Positions 1 to 8,986 of a stretch of 64,000 nt of DNA are shown here, piece by piece. Position numbers and translations under genes: made by a program. The notes under the pieces were generated by a model, which was not told where the DNA came from, ran no database searches, and saw nothing but the letters and a program-made list of their open reading frames with translations. Source of the DNA: JACRLV01 sp045863555 (GTDB lineage: Bacteria; Planctomycetota; Phycisphaerae; UBA1845; Fen-1342); assembly GCA_045863555.1 (NCBI GenBank), contig BTUU01000006.1, positions 248,001-312,000 on the forward strand. The letters are read 5' to 3'. The first letter of the stretch is position 1. Every line of letters starts with the position of its first letter.

Positions 1-230
1 ACCTTCCCACGTTCCCACCCTCCCACCCCCCCGATCCGCGGAAACGTCCGATAACCAACATTGCCAACCCGGCACACGCGCAGAAAGGAGTTTGGCATCC
101 TTCGGCCAGTTCGCTGAAAAACGGGTTTCGATAGGGACTCTAGACAGTCCGTGCGCGGGGAGAGACTTCCCATCTTCTCAGGTCGCCGCCCCTCGTCCCT
201 TACCAGGCGCGAACCGCGCGGCCAGGCGCA
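1..230. other. Gene-free left edge with C-rich simple repeat
   Basis: No convincing coding region. The first 35 bases are a run of TTCCCACC/CTCCCACC-like units, a low-complexity repeat. The rest is ordinary GC-rich spacer downstream of the protease gene, which is read leftwards and stops at 231. Whatever lies further left is outside the window. Confidence 0.6.
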
Positions 231-1934
231 TCAGCCCCCGCAGCTCACGCCAAACTGCGCCAGGAACGCCGAAAGATCCGCAAGATCCACGTCCCCGTCG
301 AAATCAATGTCGCCGTCCCCGTACGCGACGCCGCCCACCGTGCCGAAATGGGCCAGCAGCATCGACAGATCCGGCAGCGCAATCTCGCAGTCCCCGTCAA
401 AGTCGCCCCCGCATTCGCACTCGTCCGGCACGCCGTTGCCGTTGCAGTCCGCGCTCGTCGCGGCCACGACGTCCGCCGCGTCGTCGATGCCGTTGTGATT
501 GCAGTCCCGCGCCAGAGCGGCCGCACCGTTCACGATGCCGTAGCCGCGGATGTACAGCGGGTCATGCGTCCCGTTCGCGACGAAATCGCTCGCCGTCGCA
601 AAGAGCAGCGTCCGCATCTGGTCCGGCGTCCACTCGGGCCGGGCGCCCGCGAGGCACGCGACCACGCCCGCGACCAGCGGCGTCGAAAGGCTCGTCCCGC
701 TCGCGCCCCAGTAGTCGTTGCTGCCGTCGGCCGCGACGGTCACGGTCCCTGAGCCGCGGGCGAGGAGCTCAGGCTTGATCCGTCCGTCGGCGGTCGGCCC
801 GTCCGAGGAGAACCCGGCGATCGAGCCGCCAAGGTCAACCGCCCCGCACGCGATCACGCGGAACGCATCCGACGGTGCGATGAAGTGCGACGTGGCCGGA
901 TTGTCGTCGTGCCCGGAGTTGCCCATGGCCGTGCAGCAGTGCAGGCCGTTGGCCGTCGCGACGTTCACGGCGATCGTGGTCACGGCCGTTACGCCGTTGA
1001 GGTCGGCCTGCGTATACCAGTCGATGTACCCGAGCGACGAGGTCGCGACGTCGCCGCCGTGCAGCTCGATGAACTCGAGCCCGGCGACGTAGTTGTCCTC
1101 CTCGATCGGCGTCTCGCTGGTGATGTCCTCGGTCTTGCAGAGGACGAACGCGGCGTCATACGCGGACCCGACGTAGACATCGGGCAGGTACGCCGCGAGC
1201 GTGCCGAGGATGAGCGTACCGTGGACGTGCTGCCCGCCGTCGTCGCCGGGGTCGATGGCGGTGTTGCCGTCGTTGTTGATGAAGTCGTGCTCGGCGATGA
1301 CGTTCAGCGGGTGATTGGGGTTGTTGAACGCGTTGTGCACGCGGAGGAAGCCGGTGTCGAGGATGCCGATGACGACGCCCGCGCCGGTGTGGCCCTGCGC
1401 GTGGAGCGCGGGAATGCTGATCTGCACGAGCTGCTCGTCGGCGATGCCGTAGAACGTGCGCTGGTTCCCGGGCGCGACAGGCGTGATCGACGGGAGCGCC
1501 TCGGCGGCGCTGCTCCGGCCGCCGCGCACCGGGGTGGTGCGCACAACGAACGGGAGGGCCGCGATCTGTGCGAGCTGCTCGGGCGAGGCGTCGACGCTCA
1601 CGGCGTTCAGCCAGCGACTCCGGACGTGCACGCGCGCGCCGGTCGACTCGATTGCAGCGGTGTACTCGGCCGCGACGTCGAGGTCGCGGGCGTCGAAGAG
1701 GCCGGGCGCGGTGCGCCGGAGGGCGCGGCGTTGCACCGCCCGCGCGTCGTATGTTTGAACAAGCCGCGCGATCGCGTCCGCTTCGGCAGCCGAGCCGGCA
1801 GGGACGCCCTTGTCGACGAAATAGACCCACGTTCGCTGCGAAGCCGGCGGGGCCGTTTCCGGCGATCGCTGGGCGAATGTGGTGAGGGTGCAAAGGCAGA
1901 GGAACGCGCTTGCGAGGATCCGAATCGATGACAT
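231..1934 (-). CDS. Secreted subtilisin-like (S8) serine protease with dockerin-like C-terminus
   Basis: Predicted extracellular serine protease of 567 aa. An N-terminal signal peptide (about residues 1-21, ending ...TFAQ) precedes a propeptide-like region (to about 150). The subtilase catalytic triad is visible: Asp193 in GILDTGF, His238 in QHVHGT and Ser415 in GTSLSTP, with the oxyanion Asn339 in GNSG. After the catalytic domain come Ca-binding-like runs (DCNHNGIDD, DCNGNGVPDEC) and two dockerin-like Asp-rich repeats (about 505-567) ending in a Cys near the C-terminus. The ATG has a GAGGAGG Shine-Dalgarno sequence about 7 nt upstream. Substrate unknown. Four proteins in this window share the same type of tail, which suggests a common surface-attachment or secretion signal. 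Enzyme family certain; role of the tail inferred. Confidence 0.93.
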   Translation of the reverse strand: MSSIRILASAFLCLCTLTTFAQRSPETAPPASQRTWVYFVDKGVPAGSAAEADAIARLVQTYDARAVQRRALRRTAPGLFDARDLDVAAEYTAAIESTGARVHVRSRWLNAVSVDASPEQLAQIAALPFVVRTTPVRGGRSSAAEALPSITPVAPGNQRTFYGIADEQLVQISIPALHAQGHTGAGVVIGILDTGFLRVHNAFNNPNHPLNVIAEHDFINNDGNTAIDPGDDGGQHVHGTLILGTLAAYLPDVYVGSAYDAAFVLCKTEDITSETPIEEDNYVAGLEFIELHGGDVATSSLGYIDWYTQADLNGVTAVTTIAVNVATANGLHCCTAMGNSGHDDNPATSHFIAPSDAFRVIACGAVDLGGSIAGFSSDGPTADGRIKPELLARGSGTVTVAADGSNDYWGASGTSLSTPLVAGVVACLAGARPEWTPDQMRTLLFATASDFVANGTHDPLYIRGYGIVNGAAALARDCNHNGIDDAADVVAATSADCNGNGVPDECECGGDFDGDCEIALPDLSMLLAHFGTVGGVAYGDGDIDFDGDVDLADLSAFLAQFGVSCGG

Positions 1935-2076
1935 GGCTCGCCTCCTCGCTTCATGATAGCAGGGGCGCTGCCCGTATTCATCGCGCGCCTGCGAGCCGTA
2001 CGCCGGGTGGCGACACCGGTTATCGGCGAAATTGCGACCTTCGTCTCATCTGTGCGTCCGGCCGGGAACATGACGA

Positions 2077-2105
2077 ACCGGCCGACGCACATCGCGCCGG
2101 CCGGT
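2077..2105 (-). terminator. Hairpin downstream of the 813-aa secreted protein
   Basis: An 8-bp perfect inverted repeat (ACCGGCCG / CGGCCGGT, 13-nt loop) lies 37 nt past the stop of the gene at 2142..4583. There is no T-tract, so it may be only an RNA-stabilising hairpin. Confidence 0.3.
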
Positions 2106-2141
2106 CCGCTTTCCATTCAGATCGAGGTCTGTCGCATTCGA

Positions 2142-4583
2142 TTACGGGCAGGAACTGCCGTAGCTGCTCAGCAGGTAGGCGAGGTCCTGGACCGTTACGG
2201 CATCGTCACCGTCAATGTCGCCATCGAGGCTCGCTCCCGTCGCGCCGAAATCGCTCAGCAGCGTCGCGAGGTCCTGGAGGTCAACATCGCAGTCGGCATC
2301 CAGATCGGCGACGAGCAGGAACGTGTGGATCTGGAAATCGCCGCTGCGGGGGAAGTCGGCGAAGGGCAGCACGCGGATGCGGATGTCCTCGCCCGCGCGT
2401 ACCGAGCCGCGGACATCCGCGTCGAGCCAGAAGCCGAGATCGCTGTCGCCGCAGGCGGAGGTGAACGGATCGTCGTTCACGGCAATCTCATTGGCCGGTG
2501 TGGCCGGGCAGCCGGCGTGCAGGGCGATCACGGTGTCGACGCCGCGGTCGATCCCGTGGCGGTCATTGGTGCCGCAGGACGTGACGCGGAGCGTCCCGGC
2601 CAGCGGCGGCGTGATGGCGTACCAGACGTCGCGGCCTTCGTAGCTCGTTCCGTCGCCGTCGATCGTGGCGGCGTAGAGGTTCCCGCCGATGCTGGACGGC
2701 GTGCCGATGCTGGTCGCGTTTGCGCAGTTGTCGTTCGCGGGGGGCGGAGCGCTCGGGACGAACGTGGCGTTGATGAAGAAGGCGCCGCGGGTCGTCGAGG
2801 GAATGAACGACGTTACGCGGATGTAGACGACCTGGGCGTTGATGAGACCGGTCGACAGCCGTGAATCGCGGACGAGGCCGGCGTCGACGCAGCCGGCCGC
2901 GCCGTCGTCGTCGCAGCCGATGAGTGCGCCGCCGCCGCTGGGGCATGCGGTGTGCATGGAGATGACGGTGTCGATGCCCTGGTCGACGCCGCCGATGTCG
3001 TTCGTGCCGCAGGTGTCGATCGTGAGCGTGCCGGCGCAGGGGGCCTGGAACTTGAACCAGCGGTCGGGGTTCGCGTTGCTGCACGTCGTCGTTTCGTTGT
3101 ACGCGAAGCGCAGATCGCTCGAATACGACTCGTTCGGGATCAGGTCAACGGCGTCGCCGCAGGTGTCGTTCGCCAGCGGGTAGAAGATGTAGTTGTGCTG
3201 CGGGATGCCCGTCAGCGGCGCGCAGTCCTCGAGGCATTCTCCGCTCGTGCCGTCGAAGTTCTCAAGGCCGACGGTGGCCGCGTCTTCGGTGTCGGCCTGC
3301 CAGTCGTTCGGGTTACCGGTATAGGCGAGGACGACGGGGAAGAGGCCCGGGATCTGGTCGCGGCGTTCGAAGAACTGGATCTGGAACGTGTGATAGTCGA
3401 GCGTGGTGCCGCCGAGGCGCGAGATCGAGAGATACTCGACCGTGAGCACGCGCGTCCCGACGGTTCCCTCGATCTTCCAGCTCACGCGGTCGGGGATGTT
3501 CGACTGGTTGAGGATGGCCATGTCGTCCCAGTAGCCGGCGACGAATCCGTTCGGCGACGCGGGCGTCCCGATGGGCTCGTTGACGAAGTTGACGCCGTTC
3601 GTCGCGCCGCCGCCCTGCTGGTAGAACGTGATATATCCGTTCGAGGAGACGCGGACCGCGGTGTTCAGGGCCGACGTGTCACACTCGTAGAAGCGCATGC
3701 CGAAACCCAGCGGGATGTCCGCCTGGGCGTCGTCGGTTCCGTCGGCCTGCCAGATGGTCGTCGAATCGACGAGGAGGTTCAGGCCGAGTCCCGCGCCGGG
3801 CTGGCGGAAGTAGCAGCCGGAGGGAACCGACCGCGAACCGGCGCTGCCGCCGGCGGGCAGGTCCTCGACGGCCAGCACGTCCTCGATCGAATAGCCGCTG
3901 GCCGCGACGAATTCGAGCACGGACGCGGGGTAGCTCGACGGCGTATAGCCCAGACTGTTCACGCCCGCCTCGTAGCGCGCCAGCTCGTACGTGTGCATGC
4001 GCTCAAGGATCGACTCCGCGACCGTCGGCGAGATGACCGGATCGGCGGCGAGATCGACGAGGTCGGATACGTCGATCCCGCGCGCCACGGCCTGGCCGAT
4101 GTAGTTGCCCAGCATCGCGTCCGCTTCGGGCGATACGCCCGGGCCGCGGTCGGCGACGTCGGCGAGCTGCTGCTGGATCGTCGCCCGCAGCGCGTCGACG
4201 TCGTCCTGCGTCCACGCGGTCCAACCGAGCGGCCGATTCACGATCGCCCGGCCGAGCGAGTCGACTTCGCCGTCGCCGACGCTCGACCAGTTCCAGCCGT
4301 CGGGCAGGTAGAAGCGCTGGGTCGGCACGATCATCGCGCCGGTCTGCGAGTCGATCGGAAACGACGACTTGCCCGCGGCCCGCTCCTGTCCGGGCGTCGC
4401 GGGCACGAGGGCGGACTGCACGATCCGGCGGATTCCACGGACGACTTCCGCCGCGCCCGACGGGGCGATTTCAGCGGAAGGGGTGATAACGACGGTGTGC
4501 TTCGGCTCAGTCTGGGCGATGGCGAGCGGGCCGGCGATGAACAAGCCGGCCAGCGCCGCCGAGTGTCTTCCGAGGGGGTGCAT
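2142..4583 (-). CDS. Large secreted protein with dockerin-like C-terminus
   Basis: 813-aa predicted secreted protein of unknown function. Signal peptide MHPLGRHSAALAGLFIAGP...AIAQ. The middle resembles beta-rich extracellular domains of planctomycetes and myxobacteria: a nidogen-like stretch (GYITFYQQGG...VAGYWDDMAI, with QIQFFERR) followed by two similar pre-peptidase-like modules (ANDTCGDAVDL... and ANDNCANATSI..., each with a GTLTIDTCGT / GTLRVTSCGT strand and a DTVI.(M/L)H core). The C-terminus carries two dockerin-like repeats (DLDADCDVDLQDL, DIDGDDAVTVQDL) and ends SSCP. The start at 4583 is chosen because GGAGG lies 5 nt upstream and it gives a clean signal peptide; an in-frame ATG at 4649 adds 22 residues with no such signal. 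Confidence 0.85.
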   Translation of the reverse strand: MHPLGRHSAALAGLFIAGPLAIAQTEPKHTVVITPSAEIAPSGAAEVVRGIRRIVQSALVPATPGQERAAGKSSFPIDSQTGAMIVPTQRFYLPDGWNWSSVGDGEVDSLGRAIVNRPLGWTAWTQDDVDALRATIQQQLADVADRGPGVSPEADAMLGNYIGQAVARGIDVSDLVDLAADPVISPTVAESILERMHTYELARYEAGVNSLGYTPSSYPASVLEFVAASGYSIEDVLAVEDLPAGGSAGSRSVPSGCYFRQPGAGLGLNLLVDSTTIWQADGTDDAQADIPLGFGMRFYECDTSALNTAVRVSSNGYITFYQQGGGATNGVNFVNEPIGTPASPNGFVAGYWDDMAILNQSNIPDRVSWKIEGTVGTRVLTVEYLSISRLGGTTLDYHTFQIQFFERRDQIPGLFPVVLAYTGNPNDWQADTEDAATVGLENFDGTSGECLEDCAPLTGIPQHNYIFYPLANDTCGDAVDLIPNESYSSDLRFAYNETTTCSNANPDRWFKFQAPCAGTLTIDTCGTNDIGGVDQGIDTVISMHTACPSGGGALIGCDDDGAAGCVDAGLVRDSRLSTGLINAQVVYIRVTSFIPSTTRGAFFINATFVPSAPPPANDNCANATSIGTPSSIGGNLYAATIDGDGTSYEGRDVWYAITPPLAGTLRVTSCGTNDRHGIDRGVDTVIALHAGCPATPANEIAVNDDPFTSACGDSDLGFWLDADVRGSVRAGEDIRIRVLPFADFPRSGDFQIHTFLLVADLDADCDVDLQDLATLLSDFGATGASLDGDIDGDDAVTVQDLAYLLSSYGSSCP

Positions 4584-4728
4584 CGATTCCTCCGGCCGAG
4601 AGCGCCTCGGCGTGAACGATGGTGAACCATGGCTGGGATTCCGGAACATCCGGATGGCTCACCCGGAGAAACAGCAAGTGCGGCGGGTGACCTTGGATTT
4701 TCGAGGTGAAAATTCGGCTGAGAACGCA

Positions 4729-4760
4729 GGCGGCCTGCCGGATCGTACCGACAGGCCGCC
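4729..4760 (-). terminator. Hairpin after the 594-aa membrane protein gene
   Basis: Inverted repeat GGCGGCCTG ... CAGGCCGCC with an additional inner CGG/CCG pairing, 42 nt downstream of the stop codon of the leftward gene at 4803. It lies between two leftward genes and has no long T-run. Confidence 0.4.
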
Positions 4761-4802
4761 ACGCGTATCGATTCTGGGGCGCGCCCCCCCGAGACCGTTC
4801 GA

Positions 4803-6587
4803 TCAGCCGTTCTTCATGACCGGCAGCGGCGTCGTGCCAGGCGCTGCGGCGGGTTTTGCCGGCGGGGGGGCGTCTTCGAGGCCGTCGTCGTCCCAGTCGC
4901 CTTCGTAGAACATCTCGCTGTAGTCCGTCCCGTCGGCGCTCTTGCGGAGCAGGAAGTAGACGTGCGTCGCGCCGACAAAGAAGAGCGACAGGGCGAAGGC
5001 GTAGACGAGACCGACGAAGAGGAAGACGTAGATTGCGATGAAGAACGCGCCGAAGGCCTCCGTCCCGTTCAGCGGGGCCCAGGCGATATCACCCCAGAAG
5101 GGCGCGCCGCCGAGGGCCGGCAGCAGGGGCAGGTCCTGCCACGCGGGCATGTGCCACATAGCGTCGAGCGGCGAGATGCTGCTCGTCAGCCAGGAACTCC
5201 CCCAGAGCATCCCCGCGCCGAGCGCGAAGTGCGTCAGCTTCAACGCGAGCACAACGAGCATCCGCACCAGGATGAACCAGAATGCGCCATAGAGGAGCAT
5301 CGCGAGGCCGAAGAATGCGTAGTGAATCGGCCGCCGGAAGATGAAGCTGCCGGCATGGAAGAGCGCATCGACGGATTCCGAGCCCTCGACGGCGATCGTC
5401 GGCCACACGAGCGGCGAGCCGAAGGCCCAGACGACCCACAGGATGCCCATGGCGAGGCCGCCCACGAGCGCGATGATGAACGTCGGACCGCCGAGCACGG
5501 GGCCGAGCCAGGGAATGCCCGCGACCAGGCCGCCGACCCACATCGCCACGAAGATCGCGATCAGCAGGGCCACCGGCGCGACAAACGCGAAGAGCAGCGC
5601 CGGCCACTTGCTCCGGATGAACTTCAGCTCTTCCCAGATGTCGCCGCTCTGATCGTCGTGCGTCGCCTGGATGGCTGCGAGCCGGCAGATCAGTCCGCCG
5701 CCGAGCGCGAGGATCGACGCGGCGATCAGGCCGAAGATCAGCGCGAAGAGCGGCCGTTCGCGAACGAGCCAGACGAATCCGCCGCCGAGATCGACCAGGC
5801 TGCCGGCCAGCGCCGGAGTGCCGCTGAACGCGCCGCCCTGAAAACCGAGCCGGCCGTTCATCGCCCCATCCACGGCCGCGGAGGCGCAGTGCGACACGTG
5901 GTCGAAGAGGGAGATGAACGGGCCGCGGGGGGCCGCAACGGCCCGGCGAATGGCCGCCTCCTTGGATTCGACGGTGCGGCGCAGTTTTTCCGTGTCTTCG
6001 CGCTTGCGCTGATCGATGATCGCGGGATCGGCCGCGACGATGGCGTCGATCGCTTCGCGCGTGGAGAGGCCGGGATAGGGCGTGGCGCCGCGCTCGGCCA
6101 GCACGAAGCGAAGGACATCCCCGGCTCGCTGCAGGTAGGTCTGGGCGTCGCGCCTGGCAGTCGCATCGCGCGCGCCATCCTCGCCGATCAGCCGAACGCC
6201 GGCCGAAACCCGGTCATCGATCAACTGGCGGCAGGTTTCGACGTCGAGAATTTGCTCTGGAGTCTCGGCGGGTCTGACGGCCGCAAGTTCCCGGGCGGCC
6301 CGCTTCCAGTCGCCGTAGCTCGCCGCGTCGAGCGTCACGCCCGCGGCGATCTCATTGACCGTCGCATCGCCGCGCGGGGTGTGGGCGGCGGTCCGCATCA
6401 CGCCGGCCCCGCCCCAGACCCAGAAGACGTCGGCGATCCGCCCAACCGCGTAGACCGCCACGAGCGTGACGAGTCCGATGATCAGGGGCTCAAACGAGAG
6501 GGCGCGGTGGATGGGAAAGAACAGGCGACAGATCGGCAGCGCCTCAATCCAGTCAAACCGGCGCACTACGACGCGCTCGTCAGCCAT
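4803..6587 (-). CDS. Multi-pass membrane protein, unknown function
   Basis: 594 aa. One transmembrane segment near the N-terminus (about residues 30-50, IIGLVTLVAVYAVGRI), a long soluble region with charged helices (about 60-240), then about five to six strongly hydrophobic segments (about 255-560) with aromatic-rich ends, and an acidic, Pro-rich cytoplasmic-looking tail. I recognise no catalytic motif. ATG 6587 is preceded by GGGAG at 8 nt; an in-frame ATG at 6614 is possible but has no such signal. It is transcribed divergently from the nucleotidyltransferase at 6716. Confidence 0.8.
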   Translation of the reverse strand: MADERVVVRRFDWIEALPICRLFFPIHRALSFEPLIIGLVTLVAVYAVGRIADVFWVWGGAGVMRTAAHTPRGDATVNEIAAGVTLDAASYGDWKRAARELAAVRPAETPEQILDVETCRQLIDDRVSAGVRLIGEDGARDATARRDAQTYLQRAGDVLRFVLAERGATPYPGLSTREAIDAIVAADPAIIDQRKREDTEKLRRTVESKEAAIRRAVAAPRGPFISLFDHVSHCASAAVDGAMNGRLGFQGGAFSGTPALAGSLVDLGGGFVWLVRERPLFALIFGLIAASILALGGGLICRLAAIQATHDDQSGDIWEELKFIRSKWPALLFAFVAPVALLIAIFVAMWVGGLVAGIPWLGPVLGGPTFIIALVGGLAMGILWVVWAFGSPLVWPTIAVEGSESVDALFHAGSFIFRRPIHYAFFGLAMLLYGAFWFILVRMLVVLALKLTHFALGAGMLWGSSWLTSSISPLDAMWHMPAWQDLPLLPALGGAPFWGDIAWAPLNGTEAFGAFFIAIYVFLFVGLVYAFALSLFFVGATHVYFLLRKSADGTDYSEMFYEGDWDDDGLEDAPPPAKPAAAPGTTPLPVMKNG

Positions 6588-6715
6588 GCGATTCACTCCC
6601 GGCGTCGGACCCAAACACCCGACCGGCGGCCATTATAGAAACGGGCGCCGGGGCGGGCCAATCGAACACCCGCCACTGGCCGCGGTTACCCGCGTCCCGG
6701 TACGATACCCGCGCT

Positions 6716-7648
6716 ATGGCTACTTCAAGCACGCAACGCGGCGACCTCACGCTCGTTCTCCTCGCCGCCGGGATCGGCAGCCGCTATGGCGGCGCGAAAC
6801 AGCTCGAATCGTTCGGCCCCGGCGGCGAGACGATCATGGATTACTCCATTTTCGACGCCCGGCGGGCGGGTTTCTCCAAGGTCGTGTTCGTGATCCGGCA
6901 CGGCATGGAGGCTGAGTTCCGCGAGGCGCTGGGCAACCGCATCGAAAAGCAGATGGCCGTGCGCTACGTCGAGCAGCGGCTCGATGCGCTGCCCCCGGGG
7001 TTCACGCCGCCGGCGGAGCGCGTCAAGCCGTGGGGCACGGGGCAGGCGCTGCTCGCCGCGGCGGATGTCGTGGGCGAACCGTTCATCGCGGCCAATGCCG
7101 ACGATTTCTACGGATCGAGCGCGTACAGCGTCATGGCCGAGTTCCTGAGCGCGAACCGGTCCACGCCCAAGCCGACATACGCGATGGTCGGCTACCGGCT
7201 GCGCGACACGCTGAGCGAATCGGGCACGGTCTCGCGCGGCGTCTGCCACTGCGACGCGGGCGGCTGGCTGACGGACATCGTCGAGACCACGAACATCGAA
7301 CAGTCGGGCGACGACGGCCGCTGGATCGACGACGCGGGAGTGTCGCACTCGATCCCCGGCGAAACGCTCGTGTCAATGAACTTCTGGGGCTTTCAGCCGG
7401 GCTTTTTCGACGTCCTCCGCGCGGGCTTTTCCGCGTTCATCCAGAAGAATGCGACGTCGGCGAAGGCGGAGTTCTACCTGCCGTTCGCCGTCCGCGAGGC
7501 GATGAAGAGCGTGGGCGCGCGGGTGAAGGTGCTCCAGAGCGCGGATGCGTGGTGCGGCGTGACGCATCGGGCCGACCGGGCGAACGTGGAGAAGATGCTT
7601 CGCGATCTTGTGGAAATGGGCACGTACCCGCGAAGGCTGTGGACCTGA
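6716..7648 (+). CDS. Sugar-phosphate nucleotidyltransferase-like protein
   Basis: 310-aa nucleotidyltransferase of the GT-A/NTP_transferase fold, predicted to make an NDP-sugar from a sugar 1-phosphate and an NTP. The N-terminal signature LVLLAAGIGSRYGGAKQLE (residues 11-29) is the nucleotide-binding G-rich loop. PWGTGQALLAA and IAANADDFYG (Asp pair for metal) follow. The next gene is a sugar-kinase-like phosphotransferase, so together they could phosphorylate a free sugar and activate it to the nucleotide sugar, as in salvage pathways. The actual sugar is not readable. Confidence 0.85.
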   Translation: MATSSTQRGDLTLVLLAAGIGSRYGGAKQLESFGPGGETIMDYSIFDARRAGFSKVVFVIRHGMEAEFREALGNRIEKQMAVRYVEQRLDALPPGFTPPAERVKPWGTGQALLAAADVVGEPFIAANADDFYGSSAYSVMAEFLSANRSTPKPTYAMVGYRLRDTLSESGTVSRGVCHCDAGGWLTDIVETTNIEQSGDDGRWIDDAGVSHSIPGETLVSMNFWGFQPGFFDVLRAGFSAFIQKNATSAKAEFYLPFAVREAMKSVGARVKVLQSADAWCGVTHRADRANVEKMLRDLVEMGTYPRRLWT

Positions 7649-7688
7649 GACCGCCGGACCCAGGAGCGGCGCGACGACTGGACTTCCC

Positions 7689-8822
7689 GTGGGCGATGGC
7701 AACGATCTGGCTGCGCTTCGCGCGATCGCCGCGGAATTCTGCGGCGCGGCCGGGCCCGGCGACATCCGGCCATTTCACGCCGGGCACATTCACGGTTCAT
7801 ATATCGTCGATACCAGCGACGATTCGGGTGGCAAACTCCGGATTCTGCTGCAACGGATCAACGAATTCGTCTTTCCGAACGTGCGGGCCCTCACACGGAA
7901 CATCCGCCGCGTAAGCGAGCACGTGCGCGCCCGGCTTCGGGCCGAGGGCGTCGCGGACTGGCCGCGCCGCTGCCTCACGCTCGTTCCGGCCCGCTCCGGC
8001 GAGAGCGTGCATCGCGACGCGGCGGGGGCGACGTGGCGGGCGTTCGAGTTCATCGAAAACACGACGAGTCGGCAGGCGGTCGAGACGCCGGCGGACGCCG
8101 AGACGGCGGCCTTCGCATTTGGCGGATTTGCGCGCCTGTTGGCGGATTTTCGGCCGCCGCGCCTGGAAGAGACGATCCCCGGCTTCCACGACACCCCGCG
8201 ACGCCTCGCCCGATTCGAAGACGCCGTCTACCGCGACGCGACCGGGCGCGCGGCCTCGGTGACTGAGGAGATCGCGCTGGTCCGCGAGCACGCCGAGATC
8301 GCGTCGCTGCTGCTCGATCCGATGGCCCGCGGCGAAATTCCCGAGCGCGTGGTCCACAACGATGCCAAGCTGAGCAATGTGCTGCTGGACGCGTCGACCG
8401 GTGAGGCCCTGTGCGTCGTCGATCTCGATACGGTGATGCCGGGGGCGGCGCTCTTCGACTTCGGCGATATGGTCCGCTCGATGACCTGCCGCGCGGCCGA
8501 GGACGCGGCCGACTGCCGCGACGTCCGCGTCGATCCGGCCATGTTTGAGGCCCTGGTGCGCGGCTACGCCCGCGGGACCGGCGATCTTCTCACACCGGCC
8601 GAGCGCGGGCTGCTGGTGGAGTCGGGCCTGGTCATCACGTATGAGCAGGGCGTACGGTTCCTGACCGACGACCTTGACGGCGACCGCTATTATCGAGCCG
8701 CGCGGCCGCGGCAGAATCTCGACCGGGCCCGAGTTCAATTCACGCTTCTTCGATCGCTGCTGGAAGAGCGAAGCGAGCTGGCGGCGCTGGCGGATCGCGA
8801 GTTGTCCAGGGCGTTTTCTTAG
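7689..8822 (+). CDS. APH-fold phosphotransferase, NahK-like sugar kinase candidate
   Basis: 377-aa member of the aminoglycoside-phosphotransferase/choline-kinase fold. Motifs: HAGHIHGSYIVDT (P-loop-like), LRILLQRINEFVFPN, catalytic VVHNDAKLSNVLLD and the metal-binding VVDLDTVMPGAALFDFGDMVR. The pattern of N-terminal and catalytic motifs resembles N-acetylhexosamine 1-kinases and so-called mucin desulfatase annotations rather than antibiotic-resistance enzymes. The pairing with the upstream nucleotidyltransferase fits salvage of an amino sugar. The start is uncertain: GTG 7689 lies 40 nt after the upstream stop and begins just before the conserved region; an in-frame ATG at 7608 would overlap the upstream gene by 41 nt. 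Confidence 0.8.
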   Translation: MGDGNDLAALRAIAAEFCGAAGPGDIRPFHAGHIHGSYIVDTSDDSGGKLRILLQRINEFVFPNVRALTRNIRRVSEHVRARLRAEGVADWPRRCLTLVPARSGESVHRDAAGATWRAFEFIENTTSRQAVETPADAETAAFAFGGFARLLADFRPPRLEETIPGFHDTPRRLARFEDAVYRDATGRAASVTEEIALVREHAEIASLLLDPMARGEIPERVVHNDAKLSNVLLDASTGEALCVVDLDTVMPGAALFDFGDMVRSMTCRAAEDAADCRDVRVDPAMFEALVRGYARGTGDLLTPAERGLLVESGLVITYEQGVRFLTDDLDGDRYYRAARPRQNLDRARVQFTLLRSLLEERSELAALADRELSRAFS

Positions 8823-8986
8823 GCTACAGTGACGAATTCTCGCCCGGCCGCAGGACAGACCGTCCACGGCGCGGCGCCGGGCGATGCACGCGGGCGGATG
8901 GGCCGCCCAGGGTTCCCCGATCGCGAGCCGAGATCTCGCGGGCTGTCGGCGGCTGAACGCCGCGGGCGATGATGGAGAAGCAGCGG

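Noticed and set aside
885..1931. Long rightward open frames antisense to the protease (and similar long frames at 2952..4625, 4962..6638, 11375..13381, 41140..42735, 53730..55340)
   Set aside because: They lie exactly opposite well-supported genes, have Arg/Asp/Glu-rich low-complexity translations and no domain signatures. High third-position GC produces such antisense frames.
8823..8986. SAH riboswitch ahead of ahcY
   Set aside because: The spacer was read for the conserved SAH-riboswitch core sequences, but none was convincing; only generic GC-rich hairpins are present.
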